From Bacillota bacterium (lineage in GTDB: Bacteria > Bacillota > Clostridia > Lachnospirales > Lachnospiraceae), in the NCBI GenBank assembly GCA_023435895.1, contig JAEZLH010000024.1, positions 62,001-126,000 of the forward strand: a stretch of 64,000 nt of DNA. The letters run 5' to 3'. Below, one piece after another: positions 18,433 through 27,284 of the stretch (the first letter of the stretch is position 1; each line of letters starts with the position of its first letter). The position numbers were made by a program, and so were the translations under genes. Under the pieces are notes generated by a model. That model did not search any database. It saw only the letters and a program-made list of their open reading frames with translations, and had not been told where the DNA came from.

Positions 18433-18681
18433 TTATTCAAGCCCGCTCTTTTTTACAAGCACAGTAAATGTACCATCTTCATTGTTATTCACATCAATTA
18501 CCTGATGTCCCTCTTCTTTAAAACTCTTTGGGACATTTGCAATGGGCTCACCCTCATTCATCTTTACTTCAAGAATCTGCCCATCCTCAAGTTCTTCAAT
18601 AGCAATCTTCGCTTTTACAAAGGTCATTGGGCAGACCACATCCGTTATATCAACACTGGCATCTATTTGTATATCACTCAC
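18433..18681 (-). CDS. TusA-family sulfurtransferase
   Basis: 82 residues. The CPxxxxK signature is VVCPMTFVKAK with the sulfur-carrying cysteine, followed by LEDGQILEVKMNEGEP and EEGHQVI, the usual TusA fold. Such proteins relay persulfide sulfur to biosynthetic acceptors. Starts at GTG with GGAGGATGGGCT upstream. Last gene of the cysteine cluster, 108 bases after the sulfite reductase-like gene, so it may feed or take sulfur from that pathway. Confidence 0.9.
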   Translation of the reverse strand: MSDIQIDASVDITDVVCPMTFVKAKIAIEELEDGQILEVKMNEGEPIANVPKSFKEEGHQVIDVNNNEDGTFTVLVKKSGLE

Positions 18682-18789
18682 AGCCCATCCTCCTATTCAT
18701 TCTGATCATTAATTTGATTACCCTCTTATATCTTGCTCGGAGCAATTTTAACCCTTACCAATTACATTTTTGTTCTTAATACCACCAAA

Positions 18790-19656
18790 TCAATTAAAAA
18801 TCTTATCAAGTTCTTCCTGAAAAAGTTCCAGACCAACACGTTCTAAAGTGTTACCAAACCGCTCGCTGGATTTCCCGTGTTTTTGAAAAAACTCTAACGT
18901 TGTTTCAATTACACTATGTACCTGATCCGTTGTATATAAAATCGGTAAAAGCTGTTTTCCAATGGAAATACGATTGCCGAATAATCCACCGAAATAAAGA
19001 ACAAAACCGCTCTTTCCCTCCCAGGCGCCGATAGGACAGGCTTTGACGCATCTTCCGCAATAATTACAGGACGTTTCATCAAAGGTAAGTGTTTTATTCT
19101 TCTTATCAATCTTAATGGAATCCTCTCTACAAACTGCTTCACACAACCCACAATAAGTACATAGACTTTCCTGCCATTCCGGTTTCATACCGCCCTTAAC
19201 ACCAATATCATTCTCTTCAGCCTTTAAGCAATTATTGCGACAACCAGTGATGCCAAGCTTGAATTTATGCGGTAATTCCCTGGCATAATAACGTTCATCG
19301 AATTCTTTGGCAAGTGCGTTCGTATCTATCAACCCGCTGGGGCAAATGGCGTTGCCCTGACATGCAGTAATCGTTCTTACCCTCGGCCCACAAGCACCAG
19401 GCTGCAAACCTGCTTCCAGCAGTTCTTTCTTAACAATCTCAATATCCTCTAATTGTATATAAGGAATCTCGAGGCTCTGTCTGGACGTCATATGGATATA
19501 ACCCTTACCGTATTTATTTGCAATCTCATACACCTTTAATAAATGCTCCGCCTTAAGCTGACCACCCACAACTCTGAGTCTTAATGCGAAATTATCCTTT
19601 TGTACCTGGCGCATGAAGCCACCTTTTTTTAATTCCTTATAATCAACCTGTGCCAT
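18790..19656 (-). CDS. Siroheme/4Fe-4S sulfite reductase-like protein with two ferredoxin clusters
   Basis: 288 residues. The N-terminal ferredoxin-like half domain is followed by the siroheme/4Fe-4S cysteines in ACQGNAICPSG and TGCRNNCLKAEENDIG (C-x5-C and C-x3-C). Next come two ferredoxin motifs, CTYCGLCEAVC and CNYCGRCVKACP. Layout resembles AsrC/DsrAB-type single-subunit reductases of anaerobes that reduce sulfite to sulfide with ferredoxin. Starts 2 bases after the JAMM gene with GGAAGGAG inside it. Siroheme genes lie directly downstream. Confidence 0.88.
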   Translation of the reverse strand: MAQVDYKELKKGGFMRQVQKDNFALRLRVVGGQLKAEHLLKVYEIANKYGKGYIHMTSRQSLEIPYIQLEDIEIVKKELLEAGLQPGACGPRVRTITACQGNAICPSGLIDTNALAKEFDERYYARELPHKFKLGITGCRNNCLKAEENDIGVKGGMKPEWQESLCTYCGLCEAVCREDSIKIDKKNKTLTFDETSCNYCGRCVKACPIGAWEGKSGFVLYFGGLFGNRISIGKQLLPILYTTDQVHSVIETTLEFFQKHGKSSERFGNTLERVGLELFQEELDKIFN

Positions 19657-19658
19657 AC

Positions 19659-20075
19659 TTATTCTCCTTCCACTCTTAGCTCTTCCGGGCTCGCTTCATT
19701 ATTAACAATGCGAAAACTATTTAAAACAGGCTTCTCTTCATTCATCAGAGATAAAATCAGATAGCTTGCCTCGGAGTCGAAGGCTAACCTCTTATCTTCC
19801 TCCGATGGACGAGACGGTGTCTCAGGATGACTGTGAAAGTTACCAATCAACGTAAATCCGTTATTTCTGATATCCTTGATGGCCCCAAATTGCTCCTTCG
19901 GATCCATAGAAAAATGTTCCGGACTTTGGTCAATATTCGTTAACAAATATACCTTTTTTACACGCTTAACACCATTTTCCACCTCTCCTGCGATTAATCC
20001 GCAGGCTTCATTGGGCTTTGCATTTAAGGAATGCGACAAAATATCATTATACTGTTGTTTTGTTATAATAATCAT
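19659..20075 (-). CDS. JAMM/Mov34 (M67) metallopeptidase, Mec+-like
   Basis: 138 residues. JAMM zinc motif: Glu in NEACGLIAGE and HSHPETPSRPSEED (HxH-x7-S-x2-D). Bacterial relatives (Mec+, HcyD) trim residues after the GG of a sulfur carrier or release cysteine from it. Here the carrier gene is two genes upstream and its product ends GGGAR, so trimming or product release is the likely job. GGGGGCGG RBS; 13 bases after the E1 gene. Confidence 0.92.
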   Translation of the reverse strand: MIIITKQQYNDILSHSLNAKPNEACGLIAGEVENGVKRVKKVYLLTNIDQSPEHFSMDPKEQFGAIKDIRNNGFTLIGNFHSHPETPSRPSEEDKRLAFDSEASYLILSLMNEEKPVLNSFRIVNNEASPEELRVEGE

Positions 20076-20088
20076 GAAATACCGCCCC

Positions 20089-20901
20089 CTATTTTTTCAA
20101 ATCACAAGCTGCTTGTTCATAATCAATTAGTTCTGTAATCGTTGGATGATCACCGCATACCTGGCAATTTTTATTGTCAGATAGCTTCACCTTACGAAAT
20201 TCCATCTTCAAGGAATCATACGTAAGTAGATGACCGGTAAGCAAATCACCGATTCCAAGAATATATTTAATCGCCTCCGTAGCCTGAATTGTACCAATAA
20301 TTCCACCCATTACGCCAAGAACCCCGGCTTGCTTACAGGTAGGAACCGCATCCGGCGGAGGTGGATTTTTAAATACACAACGATAGCAAGGACCCTGACC
20401 GGGAACATAGGTCATCGTCTGTCCCTGAAATCTTATAATACCTGCATGAGAAAAGGGCTTTTTTGTTAATACACAGGCATCATTGATTAAAAATTTTGCA
20501 GGAAAATTATCCGTACCATCTATGATGAAGTCATAATCCTGATCATTTATGATATCAACGATATTGGATGCACTGACCCATTCCTGGTAAGTTATCACCT
20601 GAACATCCGGGTTCATTTCATTAATGGTCTCTTTTCCGGAAATGACCTTTGGCTTACCAACGTCTTTGGTTAAGTGTATAATTTGCCTCTGTAGATTGGA
20701 CAATTCTACCGCATCAAAATCTACTAATCCGATGGTTCCCACACCTGCAGCTGCCAAAAACATTGCTGCCGGCGCACCAAGACCACCGGTTCCGATTATC
20801 AACACCTTGGAATTCAAGAGTTTCTTCTGACCTTTTGCCCCAACCTCTTTTAAGATAATGTGACGTGAATATCGTTCCATCTGTTCATTGGTAAAGCTCA
20901 T
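20089..20901 (-). CDS. ThiF/MoeB/HesA-family E1-like adenylyltransferase
   Basis: 270 residues. ATP-binding IGTGGLGAPAAMFLAAAGVG, substrate loop SNLQRQIIH, DGTDNF, the zinc pairs CYRC and CQVC, and the catalytic-cysteine loop PTCKQAGVLG. It adenylates the C-terminus of the ThiS-like carrier encoded just upstream; its ATG overlaps the carrier stop by 4 bases. Role in thiamine or molybdopterin synthesis is possible, but the neighbours favour cysteine synthesis. Confidence 0.93.
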   Translation of the reverse strand: MSFTNEQMERYSRHIILKEVGAKGQKKLLNSKVLIIGTGGLGAPAAMFLAAAGVGTIGLVDFDAVELSNLQRQIIHLTKDVGKPKVISGKETINEMNPDVQVITYQEWVSASNIVDIINDQDYDFIIDGTDNFPAKFLINDACVLTKKPFSHAGIIRFQGQTMTYVPGQGPCYRCVFKNPPPPDAVPTCKQAGVLGVMGGIIGTIQATEAIKYILGIGDLLTGHLLTYDSLKMEFRKVKLSDNKNCQVCGDHPTITELIDYEQAACDLKK

Positions 20902-21107
20902 CTTGCACCGCCTCCCATGAAATACAGAAATTCTATTCTATCACCTTCCTTAACAAAAAGCGTCTCAAAATTCTCTCTGTCAACAAATTCATCATTAATC
21001 TGAACTGTTACATAATCCTGCATTTCTACCTTCTGTTCTTCTAATAATTCCTTTACGGTAAGTGCTTTATCGAGCACTACTTCCTTGCCATTTACAGCAA
21101 CCTTCAT
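20898..21107 (-). CDS. ThiS/MoaD-like sulfur carrier protein with C-terminal GGGAR
   Basis: 69 residues of beta-grasp fold (VAVNGKEVVLDKALTVKELL; EGDRIEFLYFMGGG). The ends of ThiS and MoaD are exactly Gly-Gly; here Ala-Arg follows the glycines at 68-69, so a protease must expose the GG before activation. The JAMM gene in the operon fits. First gene of carrier-E1-protease-reductase-TusA. Confidence 0.9.
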   Translation of the reverse strand: MKVAVNGKEVVLDKALTVKELLEEQKVEMQDYVTVQINDEFVDRENFETLFVKEGDRIEFLYFMGGGAR

Positions 21108-21130
21108 ACTTTAAACCATGCCTTTCCGTC

Positions 21131-21153
21131 ACCTGTAAATTAACATTACAGGT
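21131..21153 (-). promoter_or_regulatory. Palindrome just upstream of the sulfur-carrier gene
   Basis: ACCTGTAA (21131-21138) and TTACAGGT (21146-21153) are perfect inverted repeats 24 bases before the carrier ATG. It could be an operator or an RNA hairpin that affects initiation. Confidence 0.4.
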
Positions 21154-21193
21154 ATAAAATATTATTTTACCTTTACTTTTCTATGTAAAATAT

Positions 21194-21231
21194 GGCTTAT
21201 TGGATAATTAATGCTAGTTATCCGACAAGCC
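21194..21231 (-). promoter_or_regulatory. Hairpin in the cysK-carrier intergenic region
   Basis: GGCTTATTGGATAA pairs with TTATCCGACAAGCC with two mismatches. Part of a series of three hairpins in 200 bases between cysK and the carrier gene. Confidence 0.4.
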
Positions 21232-21247
21232 ACTCTGCTCTGAATAT

Positions 21248-21282
21248 AGAGGTTGATGCAAATTTTTATTGCAGCAACCTCT
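21248..21282 (-). terminator. Terminator-like hairpin after cysK
   Basis: AGAGGTTGATGCAA pairs with TTGCAGCAACCTCT (one mismatch), 25 bases after the cysK stop. No long T run follows, so termination may be partial. Confidence 0.5.
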
Positions 21283-21306
21283 AAGCTTTTAAAATGCATA
21301 CTTTAA

Positions 21307-22242
21307 TTATACATCTTGATATAATGTTGTAGACAAATATCTTTCTCCGGTATCTGGCAATAATACTACGATTGTTTTGCCCTTATTCTCAGGTCTTTTC
21401 GCGATCTGAGTAGCAGCATAAGCAGCAGCACCTGAGGAAATTCCGACTAATAGTCCCTCTGATTTTGCCAGCTTTCTGGATGTCTCAAAAGCCTCTTCAT
21501 TCTTAACCTGATAGATCTCATCAACTAATTCACCATGGAAGTTATCCGGAACAAATCCAGCACCAATGCCTTGAATTTTGTGAGGTCCTTTATTACCGCC
21601 GGATAATACAGGGGAGTCAGAAGGTTCAACTGCTATAACCTTTACGCCGGGTTTTTTCTTCTTTAATCCTTCTGCTACACCGGATATGGTACCGCCGGTG
21701 CCTACACCTGCGATAAATATGTCAACTTCCCCATCCGTATCTCTCCAAATTTCTTCTGCGGTGGTGTTGATATGCATTAAAGGATTTGCAGGATTTTTAA
21801 ACTGTTGAAGGATATAGGAATTCGGAGTCTGCGCAGCCAATTCCTCCGCCTTTTTAATTGATCCCCCAATTCCTTCTGCTCCCGGAGTCAGTACCAGTTC
21901 CGCTCCCAGTGCCTTTAACAAATTCCTGCGCTCTAAACTCATGGTCTCTGGCATGGTCAGCACTAATCTATATCCTCTAGCCGCGGCTACAAAAGCAAGT
22001 GCTATACCGGTATTACCGCTAGTTGGCTCAATTAAGACCGTATCTTTATTAATAAGACCCTTCTCCTCTGCATCCTTAATCATTGCATAACCGATTCTGT
22101 CCTTTACACTGGATGCCGGATTAAAATATTCAAGCTTTGCCACTACTTTTGCTTCTAAACCTTGTTCTTCGTTATAATTTGATAATTCTAATAAAGGTGT
22201 ATTGCCGATTAAATCTGTTAAATTCTTTGCGATATTTGCCAT
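21307..22242 (-). CDS. cysK: Cysteine synthase (O-acetylserine sulfhydrylase)
   Basis: 311 residues. PLP lysine in NPASSVKDRIG, PTSGNTGI and GTGGTISGV phosphate-binding loops, and SGGNKGPHKIQGIGAGF, as in CysK. Makes cysteine from O-acetylserine and sulfide or a protein thiocarboxylate. AGGAGAGAATAAAAT before ATG. The five downstream genes encode a carrier-protein sulfur system, which makes thiocarboxylate as donor plausible. Consensus promoter upstream. Confidence 0.96.
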   Translation of the reverse strand: MANIAKNLTDLIGNTPLLELSNYNEEQGLEAKVVAKLEYFNPASSVKDRIGYAMIKDAEEKGLINKDTVLIEPTSGNTGIALAFVAAARGYRLVLTMPETMSLERRNLLKALGAELVLTPGAEGIGGSIKKAEELAAQTPNSYILQQFKNPANPLMHINTTAEEIWRDTDGEVDIFIAGVGTGGTISGVAEGLKKKKPGVKVIAVEPSDSPVLSGGNKGPHKIQGIGAGFVPDNFHGELVDEIYQVKNEEAFETSRKLAKSEGLLVGISSGAAAYAATQIAKRPENKGKTIVVLLPDTGERYLSTTLYQDV

Positions 22243-22297
22243 ATTTTATTCTCTCCTAACGATTGATTAATAATTTCCTACTAAGTTGATATGTTTT

Positions 22298-22326
22298 ATA
22301 TTATTATAAATCTTTCTCTCTGTCAA
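22298..22326 (-). promoter_or_regulatory. Predicted promoter of cysK
   Basis: Minus strand TTGACA (22321-22326), exactly 17 bases, TAATAT (22298-22303). Just downstream ATATCAACTTAGTAGGAAAT overlaps the expected transcription start and could bind an Rrf2/CymR-type repressor; that is a guess. Confidence 0.7.
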
Positions 22327-22481
22327 TAGGGTTAATATGAATTTTTTACATATCATATATGTTTTGTATGAATATCAACTTAAATGGCAGGAATCGAGCC
22401 TATTTTTATATTCTGCATTTATATTTTGGCAAGATAAGCTACATTCACAAACATTATGTTTGAGTTTTACTCATAAAAAAG

Positions 22482-22520
22482 AAACCTATCAAACTTATTT
22501 GAAAGCATAATGATAGGTTC
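22482..22520 (-). terminator. Terminator after the alcohol dehydrogenase gene
   Basis: AACCTATCA (minus GAACCTATCA) pairs with TGATAGGTT across a 19-base loop, followed on the minus strand by CTTTTTTATG. The 433-base gap (22243-22675) otherwise holds only the cysK promoter. Confidence 0.7.
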
Positions 22521-22675
22521 CCTCATAATAATTTTTTTAATCATTAAAATAATTTGATAGGTTAATCGATTGCATTAAATTGAATGATTCGATCGTATAT
22601 GAGCAGCTACTATGGTGTAGTGGTCTTGACTTACGAATCAATCGTTGTAATATTGATGTTTTTTGAAGATTCCAG

Positions 22676-23791
22676 TCAATAAACAGATTGATAAATCTCT
22701 AAAACATCCTCTCTCTTTAATTCTACATAATTATTAGCCATCAACCTACCCTGATTTGTAATAACCGAATCAGAGAATTCTTCCAGTTGGGCAAGTGTCA
22801 CACCGTATTGTCTTAACGGAGTTCTTACGAGAATACTATCAAAAAGACTTTCCAGTTCTTCATAGACCCTCTCCTTACTACATCCCAAGGTTTTCGCAAG
22901 AAACGTGTTTAGCTTTTCAATCTTTCCATCCGGCTTACGTTTCATATATCCATCAAATACTCCCTGGAATACTGCATAATTAGCTTCTCCGTGAGGAATA
23001 TGAAAAACAGAACCCAAAGGATAGCTTAGTGCATGAACAGCGGCACATCCGGCATTGCCAAAGGCTATGCCAGCATAGGTTGACGCAACCAGAAAATCCT
23101 TTAACAGTTCATTTCTGATATCCCTCCCTTTAACGGCGATTCTTTGATATCCCATCAGTATTAATTCCATCGCCTTTAAGGAATACATCTCACTGAAGTC
23201 ATTGGCTTTTGGAGAAAGATAGGATTCGATTGCATGAATAAATGCATCCAGCGAACTTGCAGCAAATGCACCAAAGGGCAGATCCTCAAGAAGTTCCGGG
23301 ATTAGTACCGCATAATCAGCATATAATTCATCCGTTGAAAGACCTAACTTTGTTTGCTTCTGAATCAGTTCCAATATGGATATATTGGTCACCTCACTAC
23401 CGGTTCCACAGGTCGTTGGTATTAATATCAGCTGACGCTCCTTCACAATTGGAAGCTTTCTTTCAAATAATTCCTGAACGGGAGAGATATTCTTAAGTGC
23501 CAAAAGCTTACCCACATCAAGTATGGAACCTCCACCGATTACAATGACACGATTGAAGGAAAGTTCTCTTATATCCTGATAGATGGCTTCCACTAATTCA
23601 TCGCTGGGTTCCCCCTGTCCGTACTTTCTCATATTTAAAACAATAGCCTCTCCGGTCTTGCCCTCCAAATAGCGATTGATAATATGACCGCTGGTAAGTA
23701 TTAAATCCCCACTGCCAATCAAATAAGCCTCGCAGAATTCGTTGCAGGTATTGTAAGTTTGTATTGTACTTTTTAGTCGAAATTGTTCCAT
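22676..23791 (-). CDS. Iron-containing alcohol dehydrogenase, 4-hydroxybutyrate dehydrogenase-like
   Basis: 371 residues, the length of clostridial 4-hydroxybutyrate dehydrogenase. YGQGEPSDEL, GGGSILDVGKLLAL (NAD loop), PTTCGTGSEVTN, and the metal site LDAFIHAIESY with FGNAGCAAVHALSYPLG and HIPHG. Family members interconvert a 4-carbon semialdehyde and alcohol. Its place 26 bases behind a putrescine aminotransferase suggests it reduces the aldehyde from putrescine breakdown (4-aminobutanal or succinic semialdehyde). Exact substrate is inference. Confidence 0.88.
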   Translation of the reverse strand: MEQFRLKSTIQTYNTCNEFCEAYLIGSGDLILTSGHIINRYLEGKTGEAIVLNMRKYGQGEPSDELVEAIYQDIRELSFNRVIVIGGGSILDVGKLLALKNISPVQELFERKLPIVKERQLILIPTTCGTGSEVTNISILELIQKQTKLGLSTDELYADYAVLIPELLEDLPFGAFAASSLDAFIHAIESYLSPKANDFSEMYSLKAMELILMGYQRIAVKGRDIRNELLKDFLVASTYAGIAFGNAGCAAVHALSYPLGSVFHIPHGEANYAVFQGVFDGYMKRKPDGKIEKLNTFLAKTLGCSKERVYEELESLFDSILVRTPLRQYGVTLAQLEEFSDSVITNQGRLMANNYVELKREDVLEIYQSVY

Positions 23792-23817
23792 TTAAGCATC
23801 CCTCTCCGTAATATAAA

Positions 23818-25173
23818 TTATAACTTAAACTCTTCCTTTGTTTCTATGATTGCTTCTTCTAATTTTTCTAGAATGATGTCGATATGTTCATTCGTAATTA
23901 CTGCGGCTGGCTCAAAACGAATGCATTTTGCATTGACTAAGGTTCCGGCAGTTAATACCCTTCTGGCGAACATTCCCTTAGCCACACTATAACCAACATC
24001 ACTTGTGACAAATTCCAGCCCAATCATTAAGCCGATACCACGAACATCATCAATCACCGTAGGGTATTTTTCAGCAATCGCCTTTATTCCGCTCAACAAA
24101 TATTCACCCTTCACCGCACATTGACCGGGAATATCATGTTCTAACATATATTTGATGGTTGCCAAAGCTGCGGAACATGCCAAAGGATTTCCTCCAAAGG
24201 TAGGTGATCCTAACAACCAGGGATTATCGATTAGCTCCTCCGTCCACATATGGGGTCTGCAGATAATTCCGGTAATCGGCATAATACCGCCTCCAAAGGC
24301 TTTACCATAGGTCATAATATCCGGTACAACCTCCTCTGCTTCACAGCGGAACATGGTTCCCGTTCTGCCCATACCTGTCTGAATCTCATCAAAGATCAAT
24401 GCAACACCATATTCATCGCAGATCTCACGGACTTCCTTCAGATATCCTTTGGGCGGAATAATAATTCCTGCCTCTCCCTGGATTGGTTCCAGAATAACTC
24501 CTGCCACACTTTCTCCAACAGCTTTCAGATTACGGATGGCTTTTCGGATATCCTCTGCAACGCCATATTCCACATGCTGTACCTGCTGAACCATAGGTGT
24601 ATACGGTACACGATAAGTTCCTTTTCCACCCATGGATACCGCACCCATGGATTTGCCATGAAATGCACCCACGGTAGAGATGAACCATCTGCCGCCGGTG
24701 GCAATTCTTGCAAGCTTCAAGGCCATTTCTACTGCTTCCGCACCACCATTTGTAAAGAAGCATTTTTCCAAATCACCGGGTGTGATATCTGCTACTGCCT
24801 TTGCCAGATAACCACGAAGAGGGTCTAATAATTCTTGAGAATGGAGTGCCTGATGATTTAATTGAGCCTTTACGGTCTCTATAATTTCCTCATTACGATG
24901 ACCACAGGTATAAATACCAAAACCACCCAGGCAATCAATAAATTCTTCTCCGTATAATCCTGAGCAGTACGCACCATAATCCTTCCACTCCACGACTGCT
25001 GCATTTGTGGAAACGGATTTGCGGTATTTTAACCATCCGGGGCTTACATAAGTATCGAAATATTCGACTGTCTCCTGTGTAAGTTCCTTCTTTTCCTCCT
25101 CTGTCAGCTCATCACTGTGGATAAACTTGATTACCTTGTTTAAATCCTCTACTACCTGCTCTTTGTTTCTCAT
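23818..25173 (-). CDS. Putrescine aminotransferase-like class III PLP enzyme
   Basis: 451 residues, close to E. coli YgjG/PatA (459). Motifs: FFTNGGAEAVEMALKLAR, IFDEIQTGMGRTGTMF, and PLP lysine in TYGKAFGGGIMPITG. N-terminal extension about 60 residues (EEEKKELTQETVEYFDTYV) is a YgjG feature. Removes one amino group of putrescine, giving 4-aminobutanal. Directly after potABCD, so import and first degradation step are linked. Other omega-amino donors cannot be excluded. Confidence 0.9.
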   Translation of the reverse strand: MRNKEQVVEDLNKVIKFIHSDELTEEEKKELTQETVEYFDTYVSPGWLKYRKSVSTNAAVVEWKDYGAYCSGLYGEEFIDCLGGFGIYTCGHRNEEIIETVKAQLNHQALHSQELLDPLRGYLAKAVADITPGDLEKCFFTNGGAEAVEMALKLARIATGGRWFISTVGAFHGKSMGAVSMGGKGTYRVPYTPMVQQVQHVEYGVAEDIRKAIRNLKAVGESVAGVILEPIQGEAGIIIPPKGYLKEVREICDEYGVALIFDEIQTGMGRTGTMFRCEAEEVVPDIMTYGKAFGGGIMPITGIICRPHMWTEELIDNPWLLGSPTFGGNPLACSAALATIKYMLEHDIPGQCAVKGEYLLSGIKAIAEKYPTVIDDVRGIGLMIGLEFVTSDVGYSVAKGMFARRVLTAGTLVNAKCIRFEPAAVITNEHIDIILEKLEEAIIETKEEFKL

Positions 25174-25357
25174 AATTATTACCTAGCCTTTCCGTTTTCT
25201 GGTCATAAATCCCGACCATTATTCTTGGGGTTTAATACTTATTTGTCATTCCCGTATGATTTTAACTTACGGGTCTTAACCACGCTTTGAACTTCTATCG
25301 ATGATAGTAACAACTGTAATATCAACGCTTCGTTTATTACAACTGACAGACGCTAAC

Positions 25358-26410
25358 CTATTTTGTTATCTCAGCCCAAATCTCACTATATCGATCCACT
25401 GTTTTTCCAATATTCTTTACATAATGACCTTTACTAATAACATCCCCGGGAATTGCAATTGCAGGATTTGTCTTATAGTTTTCATCCATCAAAGCCACTC
25501 CTGCTTTATTCGGGTTCAAATAGGGGAATTCTGAAACGATCTCTTTATTTACTTCTGCTTTCAGTACATAGTCAATAAATTTATATGCATTCTCGGCATT
25601 TTTAGCATCCTTTGTAATACACAGATTGTCAAAGAACAAATACATGCCTTCCTTGGGATAAGCAACTCCAAGGTTCTTATTCTCATCAATCGCAATTGCT
25701 GCTTCCCCACTCCAAAATAGTCCTGCCTTTGTTTCCTCCGTAATCATAAGAGTCTTAGGGGAATCACTGTCAAAGCTCTTGATATTTGGCTTTAAAGTCA
25801 ACAGTCTTTCCTTAACCTTAGCTAGCTTTGCTTCATCCGTCTCATTCATGTCATATCCAAGGCTTAAAGAAGTAATACCGATAATCGATCTAAAATCATC
25901 TAATACAACCAAGGAATTTGTATAGGCAGGTTTAAAGAGTTCATTATAGGTTGTAAAATCCGCATCCTTTGGTACTTCGTTTTTATTGTAAATAATAACA
26001 CCTGCACCACCCAAATATGGGATGGAATGTTTATTATCCGGATCATAGCTAGGATTTAGGTAAGCGCTGTCAATGTTTCCAAAATTTTTAAACTTCGACT
26101 TATCAATCTCTAGAAGCATACCCTGAGATATCATATTCTCAACCATATAATCGCTGGGACAAACAATATCATAGGTGCCTGCACTGCTGCCTTTTACTTT
26201 AGCAAGCATTTCTTCATTATTGGAATAGGTCTGCATTTGAACATCAATCCCAGTTTCCTTCTCAAAGCCTTTAATTACAGAATCGGGAAGATATTCTGTC
26301 CACATGAACAGATTCAACTTTCCTTTCTTTCCACTTCCACCGCAAGCGGTCAAGGAAAGTGTAAGAACCATTACCATTGCTAGAGCCAATGCCATTTTCC
26401 ACTTTTTCAT
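25358..26410 (-). CDS. potD: Spermidine/putrescine-binding lipoprotein
   Basis: 350 residues. Lipoprotein signal with lipobox LTAC near residue 23, then PotD-type fold: LFMWTEYLPDSVIKGFEKETG, CPSDYMVENMI, FRSIIGI, LFWSGEAAIA, FIDYVLKAEV. Captures polyamine outside the membrane. Fourth gene of pot operon, 67 bases after potC. 184 bases to the aminotransferase. Confidence 0.95.
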   Translation of the reverse strand: MKKWKMALALAMVMVLTLSLTACGGSGKKGKLNLFMWTEYLPDSVIKGFEKETGIDVQMQTYSNNEEMLAKVKGSSAGTYDIVCPSDYMVENMISQGMLLEIDKSKFKNFGNIDSAYLNPSYDPDNKHSIPYLGGAGVIIYNKNEVPKDADFTTYNELFKPAYTNSLVVLDDFRSIIGITSLSLGYDMNETDEAKLAKVKERLLTLKPNIKSFDSDSPKTLMITEETKAGLFWSGEAAIAIDENKNLGVAYPKEGMYLFFDNLCITKDAKNAENAYKFIDYVLKAEVNKEIVSEFPYLNPNKAGVALMDENYKTNPAIAIPGDVISKGHYVKNIGKTVDRYSEIWAEITK

Positions 26411-26477
26411 ATACCATCCTCCTAAACATCTCTTTTATTCTTTCAAATCATTGATCACGGCTACTAAACCAACATAG

Positions 26478-27284
26478 TTAGTGTACGGTTTGCTGTTTCT
26501 TTGAACCTTTTGTATCTCTTTGGGATACGATTACCAGCGTTATGGTAATCAACAGCACTATAGTTGATAGTGCATATACATCCGGTGTTACACCGGTCTT
26601 TGTCAGCTCCATAACCTTTAATGGGAAGGTATTACTTCCTGGACCGGTTGTAAAGAAGCTGATGATAATATCATCGATGGATAACGTAAATGCTAAGAAG
26701 GCTCCGGATATTACTCCTGGCATAATAATTGGAAGCGTTACGGTAAAGAAGGTTTTGATTCTTCCCGCTCCCAGATCCATTGCAGCCTCCTCCACCGAGC
26801 GGTCAAAGCCGGCGAATCTTGCATTAACGGTAAATACTACAAAGGGAATACTAAAGGTAGCGTGAGCGATGATTAACGTCATAATGCCCATGGGAATCTG
26901 CGAAAGATTAAAGATTGCCAGCAAGGAGATACCAAGCACAATCTCCGGTATAACAACCGGTATATAAAGGAGAATATCAATAATTCCCTTTCCCTTGAAT
27001 TTGTATTTTGACATACCATAAGAAGCCAGCGTTCCTACCACGGTTGCTATGATGGTGCTCACGAAACCAACAATTAGGGTATTACCATACGCCTGTAAAA
27101 GCGCATCATTTTGAAACAACTCCCCATACCAACGAAAGGTAAAACCTTCGAACACAATATTTCGTTTGGAAGTATTAAAGGAAAACAATACAACCACTGC
27201 GATGGGCAAAAACAGGAAGATATAAATGAATAAGTCATATACCCCGGACAAAGCCTTCCAGAAACTTTTTTTCTTGTTCTTCAT
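26478..27284 (-). CDS. potC: Spermidine/putrescine ABC permease PotC
   Basis: 268 residues, six membrane helices, EAA loop EEAAMDLGAGRIKTFFTVTLP. FNTSKRNIVFEGFTFRWYGELF is a PotC-type N-terminal region. Forms the channel with PotB. Starts immediately after the potB stop. Confidence 0.95.
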   Translation of the reverse strand: MKNKKKSFWKALSGVYDLFIYIFLFLPIAVVVLFSFNTSKRNIVFEGFTFRWYGELFQNDALLQAYGNTLIVGFVSTIIATVVGTLASYGMSKYKFKGKGIIDILLYIPVVIPEIVLGISLLAIFNLSQIPMGIMTLIIAHATFSIPFVVFTVNARFAGFDRSVEEAAMDLGAGRIKTFFTVTLPIIMPGVISGAFLAFTLSIDDIIISFFTTGPGSNTFPLKVMELTKTGVTPDVYALSTIVLLITITLVIVSQRDTKGSKKQQTVH

